From NCBI GenBank assembly GCA_947495125.1, contig CANLXL010000020.1, positions 1-47,319 on the forward strand: a stretch of DNA of 47,319 bases, written 5' to 3'. A program made the translations under genes and the position numbers. Under the pieces are notes generated by a model. It ran no database searches. It saw only the letters and a program-made list of their open reading frames with translations, and was not told where the DNA came from. Positions 15,373 through 24,423 of this stretch are shown in pieces. Every line of letters starts with the position of its first letter. Position 1 is the stretch's first letter. The stretch comes from an uncultured Flaviramulus sp. (GTDB lineage: Bacteria; Bacteroidota; Bacteroidia; Flavobacteriales; Flavobacteriaceae).

Positions 15373-17492
15373 TATGAAGCCTGGTGTTCGGGTTTCAACA
15401 AATCGTTTACCGTTTTTACAGGGTTAAATGTCTCCGCGGGAACCTCAACAAATATGGTATTCCAGTTGGCCATACTACCATTCCATAGTCCGGGAAGCTC
15501 CAGTGCCTTTATATCTTTACCGTCCTTTGTTTTATGGGTTATAAATGCAGCATTATAATCGACAAATTGAGTTAGATTAAAAGGATTCCCTTTATAATCT
15601 TTGAAACCACAAACGAGGTCAACAGGGTTAAAATGTGTTGCATTATTTAAAATGTCTTTTTGTTGCTCATTCTTTTGGTTTATTTGAGCAGACTCAACAA
15701 TTTGTAACGACACATTAGCATCTTTATTTTCGACCCAAAACGGACCGCCTCCCGGGGCGCCTTCATTTTTAACCATTCCACAAATACGTATGGGTCTATT
15801 TAATTTTTGTTTCAAATAAGAGGTCTTTTTACTTAATGAAAAATCATCAAAATCATCATCCAAAACAACATTCATCTTAGATGATACGAATTGAGCTATT
15901 TCTAGGGCAGAAGCTTCACTCACCTGATTTTTGTCAAGCTCTTCCAGATATTTAAAGGATTGCTTCTGAATACTTAACAATAACCCTGCGAGCATAATTT
16001 TATTATCGGATACTACCTTTACATGGTCAGACACCACAACATTATCTATATTTTTCACAAAAACCACATCCGCATTAATAGCCGAAAGGTTCTCTATTAA
16101 AGCCCCATGACCTGAAGGTCTGAAATGTAAACTTCCATCGCTTAATCTAAAAGGTTCATTACTTAAAGTAACTGCAAGTGTATCTGTTGATGCCTTTTGA
16201 TAAGAAAAAGACACCTCAAAAGAAACTCCTGTTTCATGTTCGATTTTAGACTTAGTATCACTTAATTTTTTGAGAAATTTATCTTTATGGTGTTCCGAAA
16301 TCGTATAATGCAATCTTGCTTTCTTTTGAGTTGAAGCATATAATGTCCCTTCCAATAAATGTTCTTCGAAAGCAGTGGTAATGTGGTTTCCATAATTATG
16401 AAATGGAAGCAACCCTTTTGGGTTTGAACCCAAATCCAGCTTATCTGCATCCAGCATGGTTTTTACAAAAGCGACCTGTTTTTTATTTTCAGATAAATCC
16501 TCAAAATTTTTGAAATACACTTTTGTTTTTTCCTGTACATCCTCATAAAACGGTAGTTCTTTAAGATTAGAAAAAAACGTTGATACATCATTGGTTCCTT
16601 GATTATTACAGTAGGATGCTACAGATTCAGTTTTTGGATCGTAGTCTTTTAAAAACTGAAACAAAAATTTGAACATTCGTGTTGCCGCGCCAGACGCAGG
16701 GACAAATTTTACAATGGATAGTGTTTCTAGTTCGTCGTTATAAAGATTAACACACAGCTTCCTTTCACTATCAGACACTTTTAAAATGCCATGACCTAAT
16801 GTTGCGGCACTATTAAGGTTTACATAGGGTAACCCGGTTTTGAAAGTATCAATTTGGGACCGAACTTTTTCTAATGTCAGTCCTTTTTGTTCAATTTGCT
16901 TCTTGTCGTCTTCGTTAAAATTCAAGGTTTCTTGTTTTAATAATTTATCTATATGTTTAATAGCCGTTTTTAAGCGTTCTTCTTGGTCCCCTTTAAGTAA
17001 AACATAGGGTCTTTTGTTTCTGATTAATGCCTCTTCAAAAGCCTTAAACATGCGCAATCGATCATTCGGTTTATCTCGCAAATCATCAGCTATCCAAGGG
17101 GTGTCAATATAAGTCAAAAAATATAAACTGTAAATATTTTCTAAGGCATATTTTTCCAGAATCGGATCGCAAGTTCCTAAGTAATAGGTTTCAGAATACA
17201 CTTTAGTTTCCAGTAAATCGGTGTCACAAATTAAAACCGTTTCAGTAGTTTTTGCCAACTTGTTTTCAAGTTGAATTTGTCCTTCTGCAATAGGTAATAA
17301 ATCTTCCGGTGTACATGTTTTTTGTTCTTTATCCCATTTCTTTTGAAGATACTCACGCGCATATTCCAGGACCCAAGGCGCATCATAATGCTTTGCCAAT
17401 TGCCTGGACAAGGTCGTTTTTCCTGTCGATTCCGGACCAAACAGAACTATTTTTACGCAGTTTGATGGTTGCTGTTTATACTTTTCCTCCAT
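15372..17492 (-). CDS. NadR-like kinase fused to DUF4301 (nucleotidyltransferase-like)
   Basis: I place the start at the ATG at 17492 (705 residues); the earlier ATG at 17555 would lie deep in the pnuT frame. Residues about 12-185 form a P-loop kinase like the ribosylnicotinamide kinase part of NadR (Walker A GPESTGKT at 19-26, WVLEYAREYL, then LICDTDLLETKVYSE). From about 192 on it is DUF4301. That part carries SGAATRM (267-273), PKGLLPF (358-364), SGHGAL (460-465) and FVKNIDN (478-484), in the order and style of the UDP-sugar pyrophosphorylase motifs (GGxGTRM, PKGxxP, PPGHGD, FVxNIDN). I infer a kinase joined to a GT-A nucleotidyltransferase. Set between pnuT and a TPP-controlled receptor, the kinase may trap imported thiamine or a riboside. 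The reaction of the second half is unknown. Confidence 0.85.
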   Translation of the reverse strand: MEEKYKQQPSNCVKIVLFGPESTGKTTLSRQLAKHYDAPWVLEYAREYLQKKWDKEQKTCTPEDLLPIAEGQIQLENKLAKTTETVLICDTDLLETKVYSETYYLGTCDPILEKYALENIYSLYFLTYIDTPWIADDLRDKPNDRLRMFKAFEEALIRNKRPYVLLKGDQEERLKTAIKHIDKLLKQETLNFNEDDKKQIEQKGLTLEKVRSQIDTFKTGLPYVNLNSAATLGHGILKVSDSERKLCVNLYNDELETLSIVKFVPASGAATRMFKFLFQFLKDYDPKTESVASYCNNQGTNDVSTFFSNLKELPFYEDVQEKTKVYFKNFEDLSENKKQVAFVKTMLDADKLDLGSNPKGLLPFHNYGNHITTAFEEHLLEGTLYASTQKKARLHYTISEHHKDKFLKKLSDTKSKIEHETGVSFEVSFSYQKASTDTLAVTLSNEPFRLSDGSLHFRPSGHGALIENLSAINADVVFVKNIDNVVVSDHVKVVSDNKIMLAGLLLSIQKQSFKYLEELDKNQVSEASALEIAQFVSSKMNVVLDDDFDDFSLSKKTSYLKQKLNRPIRICGMVKNEGAPGGGPFWVENKDANVSLQIVESAQINQKNEQQKDILNNATHFNPVDLVCGFKDYKGNPFNLTQFVDYNAAFITHKTKDGKDIKALELPGLWNGSMANWNTIFVEVPAETFNPVKTVNDLLKPEHQAS

Positions 17493-18085
17493 AAGAAATA
17501 GGCTTGTATCGCCAAAATTGTAAAGATAAGATATTGAAAGGATAGCATGCCCCAACCTCTATAGGCATAAAGTGGTACTGTAATAATATCAGCAATGATC
17601 CATAATGTCCAATTTTCAATTTTCTTTTTAGCCATATACCACATTCCCGTGAAAAACATACCCGAAGTGAGAATGTCAATGTAATTGGATGTATCAATTG
17701 TTGCCTCCGACGATTTATAAACCATATAGGTAATCATCATGGTTAATAGGAATAATCCAAACCCAATGACCTTTTCCTTCGCATTGGTTCTGGAGATTCG
17801 AACTACTTTTTTATTATCCTTAGTTCTTGCCCAATTCCACCATCCATAAATACTCATTATAGAAAAATAGAAATTCATCATCATATCTCCGAAAAGCTGA
17901 TCCTTCAGTAAAATATACACAGAAATGACAGTTGCAACAAGACCAGTGGGATAAACCAAAATATTCTCTTTTTTTGCGTACCAAACACTCGCAATTCCAG
18001 TGACCAATACAATAGCTTCCAATACTATCATATAGGTTTCTTTTCCGCGATAGCTCTCTAAAAAGAAATCAAAAATGGGGTTCAT
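17453..18085 (-). CDS. pnuT: PnuC-family vitamin transporter, probably PnuT (thiamine)
   Basis: This 210-residue inner membrane protein has about seven hydrophobic segments and the PnuC signature aromatic motif (YGWWNW at residues 70-75; WTLWIIADIITVPLYAYRG in the C-terminal half). PnuC proteins move non-phosphorylated nicotinamide riboside by facilitated diffusion; the PnuT branch moves thiamine. The family alone does not settle the substrate, but a thiamine-binding protein gene directly upstream (overlap 17 bases) and a TPP-riboswitch receptor downstream favour thiamine. Such uptake needs a kinase to trap the substrate, and the next gene (overlap 40 bases) encodes one. Confidence 0.85.
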   Translation of the reverse strand: MNPIFDFFLESYRGKETYMIVLEAIVLVTGIASVWYAKKENILVYPTGLVATVISVYILLKDQLFGDMMMNFYFSIMSIYGWWNWARTKDNKKVVRISRTNAKEKVIGFGLFLLTMMITYMVYKSSEATIDTSNYIDILTSGMFFTGMWYMAKKKIENWTLWIIADIITVPLYAYRGWGMLSFQYLIFTILAIQAYFLWRKSINSNHQTA

Positions 18086-18329
18086 AATCGTGTCTGTCTG
18101 ATTTTACAATCTTCATGTATAATAATCCGCGTTCGATCAACTGAAAGGCTTCCTTTATTTCCGTAGTTAGAAGACTCATAACTTCATCATAATCCCCATA
18201 CACCTGCGTACTTAAAGGGTTTTCCAATATTTTTAAATCTGAAGCTCTTAACTTCTTTATAAAATGAATGATTGTCGGTTCAAACTCGTCTTGCAATGGT
18301 GTTAATGTTAATTCTACTGATATTTTCAT
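18069..18329 (-). CDS. Thiamine-binding protein, MTH1187/YkoF-like (DUF77)
   Basis: This 86-residue protein has the ferredoxin-like fold pattern of the MTH1187/YkoF family: beta strand ISVELTLTPL at the start, a helix (EPTIIHFIKKLRAS), then LKILENPLSTQVYGDYDEVM and a final LLYMKIVKSDR. YkoF of Bacillus binds thiamine/HMP and sits in a thiamine transport operon; small single-domain relatives are named thiamine-binding proteins. Here it overlaps the start of pnuT by 17 bases, giving independent support for a thiamine role of this operon. It could hand over substrate or sense it. Confidence 0.8.
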   Translation of the reverse strand: MKISVELTLTPLQDEFEPTIIHFIKKLRASDLKILENPLSTQVYGDYDEVMSLLTTEIKEAFQLIERGLLYMKIVKSDRHDYEPHF

Positions 18330-18342
18330 TTATGACTATGTT

Positions 18343-19068
18343 TTATTTTCGCAATTCTTCAAAAAACAATTCATCCTCTTCAAAAGCCGTCCCGATAACC
18401 ACCATATCCGCGCCCGCGTGATAAGCCGCTTCTAATTGTATTTTACTTCTAATCCCTCCGCCTACAATTAAAGGGATTTGTAGTACTTCTTTTACCGAAC
18501 TAATAATCTCATGAGTGACAGGTACACTTGCACCGCTACCAGCTTCCAAATATATAAGTGCCATACCTAACAGTTCTCCCGCCTTTGCCGTATTTACAAT
18601 ATGTCGAATATTATCTCGCGATAACGGTTTGGTGTTTGTAACCCGCTCAACGGCCGTTTCTTTTCCATTTTCGACTAAGATATAACCCGTGGATATTATT
18701 TCCAGTGCAATTTTTCTTAGCCTTGGAATAGAGGCCACATGTTTCCCTATTAAATATTCCGGATTCCTTCCTGAAATTAATGACAGAAACAACAACGCAT
18801 CTGCCTCATTTGTAATTTGTGTGATATCTCCGGGAAACAATACGACAGGAAGATAGGTATGCTTTTTTATTTCAACAACTAAAGCTTCGGTGGCCTGCTC
18901 ATCAACAGTACTCCCTCCAACAAAAATATGAGTAGCAACAGATGCGTTCACTTTAGTGATAAAACGATTCGTATTTTCAATAGAAAATTTATCGGGATCC
19001 ATTAAAATAGCCAATAATTTTTCGCTGTTTAAAATTGAGTCTTGTATGTTGGTATAAATACTATTCAT
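18343..19068 (-). CDS. Geranylgeranylglyceryl phosphate synthase family protein (PcrB/GGGPS)
   Basis: This 241-residue TIM-barrel prenyltransferase has the family signatures LAILMDPDKFS near the N-terminus (Asp for magnesium), HIFVGGSTVD, VVLFPGDITQIT, LIYLEAGSGASVPV, and VGGGIRSKIQLEAAYHAGAD with VIGTAFEED at the end. The enzymes join a polyprenyl diphosphate to sn-glycerol 1-phosphate. Bacteroidota carry a group II form with activity on geranylgeranyl diphosphate, whose product in these bacteria is not well defined. The start overlaps the phosphopantetheinyl transferase stop by 4 bases and the gene is followed after 13 bases by the thiamine-binding protein gene. Confidence 0.9.
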   Translation of the reverse strand: MNSIYTNIQDSILNSEKLLAILMDPDKFSIENTNRFITKVNASVATHIFVGGSTVDEQATEALVVEIKKHTYLPVVLFPGDITQITNEADALLFLSLISGRNPEYLIGKHVASIPRLRKIALEIISTGYILVENGKETAVERVTNTKPLSRDNIRHIVNTAKAGELLGMALIYLEAGSGASVPVTHEIISSVKEVLQIPLIVGGGIRSKIQLEAAYHAGADMVVIGTAFEEDELFFEELRK

Positions 19069-19697
19069 TTATACGACATGGCGTAAGCACAGGTAAACCC
19101 TTCAAACTCTAAAAAATGAATATTATAACGATGCTTTCTGTTTTTATAATCGATCCATGCCACAGTTTCATTATCATTTACGTTAAAAGGAATCACTAAA
19201 AAATAGTTCCTAAAACTTAATCCGGGTGTTGCAAATAGTTTATACAATGATTCCTTTACACACCAAATTGTAGTTAGTTTTTTTACGTAATCGGCAGCGT
19301 CTTTATTTAAATAATCAAACTCATAGTCAATAAACTTATGGGCAATGATGGCTATTTTATCACGTTGTTTTTCGACGTCGATTCCAACAATTAAATCGCT
19401 GATTATAACCGCCGAAAAATTAAAAGAATGCGTTATAGAAATATGCTTCCCATCTTTTAAATGGGGTTTGCCATGCTCATCATAAAACAAATCAGCATCT
19501 TCATACCCAAATTCAGCTAATAAATGTCGTACACTCAAAAATCCACGTTGGTGCATGTCACTTTTCATACCTGAAACGCGCTTTAAACTTTCAGGGGTTA
19601 ATCGAATAGGCTGCATTAAATCATTATAGGACTCAGAAATTTTCCAAATTTTAACAGTAGTTTGTGAGTTCGGGTTTATAGTTTTATAACAAGGCAT
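19065..19697 (-). CDS. 4'-phosphopantetheinyl transferase superfamily protein
   Basis: This 210-residue Sfp-type protein transfers the phosphopantetheine arm of CoA to carrier proteins. The diagnostic motifs are present: SITHSFNFSAVIIS, then VGIDVEKQRDKI (Asp and Glu for magnesium) and WCVKESLYKLF (the WxxKES motif). It is the first gene of the minus-strand operon that contains the thiamine genes and is divergent from ahcY. Whether it serves fatty acid ACP or secondary-metabolite carriers is unclear, as no PKS or NRPS genes are here. Confidence 0.93.
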   Translation of the reverse strand: MPCYKTINPNSQTTVKIWKISESYNDLMQPIRLTPESLKRVSGMKSDMHQRGFLSVRHLLAEFGYEDADLFYDEHGKPHLKDGKHISITHSFNFSAVIISDLIVGIDVEKQRDKIAIIAHKFIDYEFDYLNKDAADYVKKLTTIWCVKESLYKLFATPGLSFRNYFLVIPFNVNDNETVAWIDYKNRKHRYNIHFLEFEGFTCAYAMSYK

Positions 19698-19720
19698 TTA
19701 ATATTCTGAAAGTTATTGAT

Positions 19721-19728
19721 TATCTTTG
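19721..19728 (+). promoter_or_regulatory. Putative -7 box of the ahcY promoter
   Basis: TATCTTTG fits the Bacteroidota TAnnTTTG box and lies 101 bases before the ahcY ATG. No convincing -33 TTTG is seen. The 5' leader shows no recognisable SAM or SAH riboswitch. Confidence 0.5.
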
Positions 19729-19829
19729 CACAGCCTTTGGCTAATTGACAATTTTTGGTAGGCGAATTTAACTATTTTAAGCGCTAATCACAAAGTTGTT
19801 TCATTATAAAAAACATAAACAAATTATAG

Positions 19830-21146
19830 ATGAATACGAAAACAATGCCTTACGTAGCTAATAAAGTAAAAGATATTTCGCTTGCCGATTGGGGGCGCAA
19901 AGAGATAGAATTAGCTGAAGCGGAAATGCCAGGGCTTATGAGTTTGCGTGAAGAATACAAAGACTCGCAACCTCTTAAAGGTGCTCGAATTGCAGGTTGT
20001 TTGCATATGACCATCCAAACTGCTGTTTTAATTGAAACATTACAAGCCTTAGGCGCAGAAGTAACCTGGAGTTCTTGTAATATTTTCTCAACTCAAGATC
20101 AGGCTGCAGCGGCTATTGCAGCTGCCGGAACTTCAGTATATGCATGGAAAGACATGACCGAAGAGGAATTCGATTGGTGTATTGAACAAACCCTTTTCTT
20201 TGGTGAAGACAGGCAACCCCTTAACATGATTCTTGATGATGGTGGAGACCTGACCAATATGGTTTTAGATAAATATCCGGAACTATCTGCCGGTATTAAA
20301 GGATTATCTGAAGAAACAACAACAGGTGTTCATAGACTTTACGAGCGTGTTAAAAACGGAACTCTTCCTATTCCTGCCATCAACGTAAATGATTCGGTAA
20401 CAAAATCTAAATTCGATAACAAATACGGCTGTAAAGAAAGTGCTGTTGATGCCATCCGTCGTGCTACGGATATCATGCTGGCCGGAAAACGTGTAACCGT
20501 TTGTGGTTATGGCGATGTTGGTAAAGGCACTGCGGCTTCGTTTAAGGGAGCAGGAAGTATTGTGACGGTTACAGAGATCGACCCAATATGTGCTTTACAA
20601 GCTGCTATGGATGGTTTTGAAGTTAAAAAATTAGAAACCGTCATCGGAAATACGGATATCGTTATTACAACAACCGGAAATAAAGATATTGTTCAAGGGC
20701 GTCACTTTGAAGCTTTAAAAGACAAAGCTATTGTTTGTAATATTGGTCATTTTGATAACGAAATTGATATGGCTTGGTTAAACAAAAACCACGGACATAC
20801 AAAAAACACCATTAAACCTCAAGTTGATAAATATACCGTTAATGGTAATGATGTTATTATTCTTGCAGAAGGGCGTTTGGTCAACTTAGGTTGTGCTACT
20901 GGTCACCCAAGTTTTGTTATGAGTAACTCGTTTACCAATCAAACCTTAGCGCAAATAGAACTATGGAATAACAGCGACAATTATAAGAACGATGTTTATA
21001 TGTTACCAAAATCTTTAGACGAGAAAGTAGCAAAATTACATCTTGCGAAAATTGGTGTAGAGCTCACAGAACTTCGTGAAGAGCAAGCGAGTTATATTGG
21101 TGTTACTGTGGATGGTCCGTTTAAACCAGAACATTATCGTTACTAA
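19830..21146 (+). CDS. ahcY: Adenosylhomocysteinase
   Basis: This 438-residue enzyme splits S-adenosylhomocysteine into homocysteine and adenosine, clearing the product inhibitor of methyltransferases. Signatures: [56 protein letters not shown], the NAD-binding [27 protein letters not shown] and the C-terminal PFKPEHYRY. Length and all motifs are normal for the NAD-dependent cytosolic enzyme. It is transcribed alone, divergent from the phosphopantetheinyl transferase gene, and has a strong terminator. Confidence 0.98.
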   Translation: MNTKTMPYVANKVKDISLADWGRKEIELAEAEMPGLMSLREEYKDSQPLKGARIAGCLHMTIQTAVLIETLQALGAEVTWSSCNIFSTQDQAAAAIAAAGTSVYAWKDMTEEEFDWCIEQTLFFGEDRQPLNMILDDGGDLTNMVLDKYPELSAGIKGLSEETTTGVHRLYERVKNGTLPIPAINVNDSVTKSKFDNKYGCKESAVDAIRRATDIMLAGKRVTVCGYGDVGKGTAASFKGAGSIVTVTEIDPICALQAAMDGFEVKKLETVIGNTDIVITTTGNKDIVQGRHFEALKDKAIVCNIGHFDNEIDMAWLNKNHGHTKNTIKPQVDKYTVNGNDVIILAEGRLVNLGCATGHPSFVMSNSFTNQTLAQIELWNNSDNYKNDVYMLPKSLDEKVAKLHLAKIGVELTELREEQASYIGVTVDGPFKPEHYRY

Positions 21147-21191
21147 TTGGAGACGTCATATATATTAAGAACACTTCATAATAAATAAACT

Positions 21192-21226
21192 AAACCCCTT
21201 ATAAGTTTGATTATAAGGGGTTTTTA
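21192..21226 (+). terminator. Rho-independent terminator after ahcY
   Basis: AAACCCCTTATAA pairs with TTATAAGGGGTTT around a short loop and is followed by a T-rich tract on the plus strand, 45 bases past the ahcY stop. Confidence 0.9.
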
Positions 21227-21337
21227 TTTGAGTGCATTTCAACCGAAAAGTGTTAGCGGATTGTTCAGATACTTTCAATGAAAAATATTAAACAGTACTG
21301 GTTCAGTTATTTTCTATTTTTATAAAAAATTTAAACA

Positions 21338-23983
21338 ATGCGTAATATTTCAAAATTCTTTCTTTCCGCCTTTGCGGTAATAGCACTTCAAAATTGTGGT
21401 TCTGAACCCAGTAAAGCTATTCCAATTGAAGATAAACCTATTGCTGTAAATATCGAAGCAAGTGAAAATCCGGATAACATTTCGATGACACCTTTTGCGG
21501 GTCCCGATATTGTTCCTAGCCCGGCATGTCTTGCAGTGGCTCCTACCGGAGAAGTGTATGTCGGCGTAGATATGATGGGGTCCCTAGGGAAAGAGCCAAA
21601 TAAAGGAAGTATTGTTAAGCTCATTGATAGCGACAACGATGGAAAAGCAGATTTATATTCTGAATTTGCCAAAGTTAATAACCCCCGCGGGATCATTTCA
21701 TTAGGGGATAAGCTTTTTGTGCTTCACACCACATTTTCCGAAGAAACAGGAATAGCTACAGGTATGGATCTGGTTGTTTTTGAAGATAAGGATCATGATG
21801 ATGTCGCCGATGGTCCTTCAAAGCCTATTATTGAAAATATTTGTTCGCCAACCTATATTATTAAAAGAGGAACCGACCATGCTACCAATGGTATAAGAAT
21901 GGGCATTGATGGATGGATCTATATTGCTGTTGGCGATTTTGGATTTCATGATGCCACCGACCGGGAAGGGACAAAACTTACCATGCTTGGCGGCGGTATT
22001 GTTAGAGTGCGCCCCGATGGTACTGAAATGGAAGTCTACACCCATGGGATGAGAAATATTTACGATGTAGCTATCGACCCCTATATGAACATTTATACGA
22101 GAGGAAACACCAATGATGGTGGCGGTTGGAATATCCGTTTTGCGCATCATATTCAATCCGGAGAATATGGCTACCCTGTTTTATTCAAACACTTTACGAA
22201 TGAAATTCTTCCAGCCCTTGTTGATGTGGGAGGTGGTTCCGGAACCGGATCTCTATTTATGGATGACAACAGATGGCCGGAAAAATATAATCAGGTCCCT
22301 ATGATGGCAGATTGGGGAAGAAGTGAATTATTCATTCATCGTGTGACTCCGGATGGTGCAAGTTTTAAACAGACCGAAGAACAGTTTATAAAATTAGCGC
22401 AAATCACAGATTTAGATATTGACGCCTCGGGACGGTTATTTATGAGTGCATGGGATGGTGCCGGGTATTCCGGAAATCCGGATAAAGGTTTCGTCGTTCA
22501 GGCTATTCCTAAAAACTGGGCATATACTGAGTTTCCTGATGTCACAGATCTTTCGGTTAAAAAACTCGCAAAGTTGCTTAAAGAAAGATCGGCTACTGCG
22601 CGTTTAAGCGCACAGCAAGAATTGGTAGCCAGATCTTCAAAAAGTGCATCAAAAGCGGTTTGGAAATTGGCGTCGGACCAGAGTCTTCCTTTAGACACCA
22701 GAGTGGCTGCCATTTTTACCTATGCCCAAATTAATGGAAAGGGAACTACCGATAATTTGGTTGAACTAAGTCATGAAAATGCCGTAAAAGAGTTCGCTCT
22801 TAGAGCATTGACCGATCGCAAATCAAGATTAGAACACGTACCATTAGCACCCTTTATGGAAGCTTTAACCGATCCGTCAGACAGAGTAAAAGCTGTGGCA
22901 ATAATAGGTTTGGGACGTCTGGGTAAAAAGGAAGCTGCGAAAGCTTTATTGCAAATACCTGTTCCTTCAAATGCCGTAGTTCCGGAACAAGGCACCGAAG
23001 GCCCACATGCCACACCAAATGCTCCCATTATTCCTGCGCACTTAGCCGTTAAAGCTCTATTGCATATTAATGCTGTTGATGCCTGTGTGGAAGCGGTTAA
23101 AAATGACGCCTCTGCTCTCGGACTTTGGGCTTTGAAATATATGCATGACGAAGGTGCCGTGGATGGCTTGATCGAAGCTTTTAATACATCCAACGATAGT
23201 TCGTTTAAAAAGGAACTATTAACTACGATTTCCAGATTGTATAAAAAGGAAGCACCTTACGACGGGTCCTGGTGGTGGAGCACACGACCGGACACACACG
23301 GTCCGTATTACAAAGGTATTACCTGGGAGGCTTCGCCTAAAATTAAAACATTTTTGACCGAAATTTGGGAACAGTCCAACGCTGAAGAAAAAATATTTTT
23401 TGCAGATTTAAACGATAAACATCGTATGGGCATTATTGCTTTTGGTGGTAAAGAAGAAATCATCGTTGAGGAGGAAACTCAAATTGACCTTGAAAAAATA
23501 AAAAATAAAAAAGGGCAAATTGGTAAAACCTCTATTGAAGATGTCATGATCGCCATTTCCAAAATAAAAGGGGATGCCAATAAAGGCGAAGAACTATTCA
23601 CACAACAAGGATGTGTTGCCTGCCATAGCATCAAAAAAGGAGAAGCTTTAAAAGGACCATACATGGGGCAGATAGGATCAATCATGGCACGGGATCAAAT
23701 AGCTGAATCTATTTTGAAACCGAACGCTTCCATTTCACAAGGATTTGCCACCGTGGCTATTGAAGCCAAAAATGATGAAAGCTATGTTGGTTTTATAACG
23801 TCTGAAACTTCCGAAAAGGTGGTGATGCGTAATATAGCGGGTCAGGCATTCACTATAAAAACCAGCGATATTATAAATCGTGAGGAGCTAGAAACCTCAA
23901 TGATGCCTCCGGGATTGGCAAATGCACTATCATTTGAAGAATTCGCCTCGTTAATTACGTATCTGGCGAATCAGAAAAAATAA
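21338..23983 (+). CDS. Lipoprotein with beta-propeller, HEAT repeats and cytochrome c domain (PVC type)
   Basis: This 881-residue protein has a lipoprotein signal (lipobox LQNC, Cys20). Residues about 50-400 form a glucose-dehydrogenase-like beta-propeller (AVAPTGEVYVGVD, LIDSDNDGKADLYSEF, GMRNIYDVAIDP). Residues about 410-640 form alpha-helical HEAT-type repeats, and the C-terminal about 140 residues form a cytochrome c domain with heme site CVACH (Cys759-His763) and a late Met (MMPPGL) as probable sixth ligand. Such architecture, first named in Planctomycetes-Verrucomicrobia, is common among membrane-attached sugar or alcohol dehydrogenases. The substrate is unknown. A terminator follows at 24007. 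Confidence 0.88.
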   Translation: MRNISKFFLSAFAVIALQNCGSEPSKAIPIEDKPIAVNIEASENPDNISMTPFAGPDIVPSPACLAVAPTGEVYVGVDMMGSLGKEPNKGSIVKLIDSDNDGKADLYSEFAKVNNPRGIISLGDKLFVLHTTFSEETGIATGMDLVVFEDKDHDDVADGPSKPIIENICSPTYIIKRGTDHATNGIRMGIDGWIYIAVGDFGFHDATDREGTKLTMLGGGIVRVRPDGTEMEVYTHGMRNIYDVAIDPYMNIYTRGNTNDGGGWNIRFAHHIQSGEYGYPVLFKHFTNEILPALVDVGGGSGTGSLFMDDNRWPEKYNQVPMMADWGRSELFIHRVTPDGASFKQTEEQFIKLAQITDLDIDASGRLFMSAWDGAGYSGNPDKGFVVQAIPKNWAYTEFPDVTDLSVKKLAKLLKERSATARLSAQQELVARSSKSASKAVWKLASDQSLPLDTRVAAIFTYAQINGKGTTDNLVELSHENAVKEFALRALTDRKSRLEHVPLAPFMEALTDPSDRVKAVAIIGLGRLGKKEAAKALLQIPVPSNAVVPEQGTEGPHATPNAPIIPAHLAVKALLHINAVDACVEAVKNDASALGLWALKYMHDEGAVDGLIEAFNTSNDSSFKKELLTTISRLYKKEAPYDGSWWWSTRPDTHGPYYKGITWEASPKIKTFLTEIWEQSNAEEKIFFADLNDKHRMGIIAFGGKEEIIVEEETQIDLEKIKNKKGQIGKTSIEDVMIAISKIKGDANKGEELFTQQGCVACHSIKKGEALKGPYMGQIGSIMARDQIAESILKPNASISQGFATVAIEAKNDESYVGFITSETSEKVVMRNIAGQAFTIKTSDIINREELETSMMPPGLANALSFEEFASLITYLANQKK

Positions 23984-24006
23984 AAAACGGATTATTGTAA
24001 TACTTA

Positions 24007-24038
24007 AAACCCAGGCAATTTTGTCTGGGTTTTTTTTA
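24007..24038 (+). terminator. Rho-independent terminator after the cytochrome lipoprotein gene
   Basis: AAACCCAGGCA and TGTCTGGGTTT form the stem (one G-T pair), followed by T residues on the plus strand. The converging gene at 24056 ends just beyond it. Confidence 0.88.
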
Positions 24039-24055
24039 GTTTCTTAAGTTATACC

Positions 24056-24337
24056 TCATTCGTCTACCATATCTTCTTCAAAATACCACCACAAACTGGA
24101 ATCTATAGAAGCTTTCATTTTATTAATATCGGCATCATCTTTTAAAAATATAGTGATATTTTCATTAGCTCTGTTTCGACCAATACTTTCTCTTATTTCA
24201 ATAAAATCAATGCCTTCAAAATGTTCTAAATGACTTTTAATTTTGTTATCGATGCTTTCGTCACTTAAGAATATCTTGATGGTTGGTTGTGTTGGGGAGT
24301 TTCTAATTTCAGATCTAAATGGTTTCATAATCGTCAT
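24056..24337 (-). CDS. Small hypothetical protein
   Basis: This 93-residue protein is not recognised. Predicted elements alternate beta-alpha-beta (TIKIFLSDESI, IKSHLEHFEGIDFIEIRESI, NITIFLKDDADINKMKASID), compatible with a small ferredoxin-like fold. The C-terminus is acidic and aromatic (WWYFEEDMVDE). Start is either ATG at 24337 or the ATG three codons later. It stands alone between the cytochrome lipoprotein gene and a divergent DUF1569 gene. Confidence 0.65.
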   Translation of the reverse strand: MTIMKPFRSEIRNSPTQPTIKIFLSDESIDNKIKSHLEHFEGIDFIEIRESIGRNRANENITIFLKDDADINKMKASIDSSLWWYFEEDMVDE

Positions 24338-24423
24338 TTTTAATTAAACCTAAAAACAATATAATGTAATAGCCTAAAGTTAAGCATTTAATTAATATCT
24401 TTTAAAGATAAAAAAATATTCAT

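Noticed and set aside
17493-17555. Upstream 21-codon extension of the kinase-DUF4301 gene
   Set aside because: It lies within pnuT, and the kinase beta strand and P-loop follow normally from the ATG at 17492.
19729-19829. SAM or SAH riboswitch before ahcY
   Set aside because: Only a tiny AGCC/GGCT hairpin is visible; no conserved core of a known SAM or SAH aptamer is recognised.
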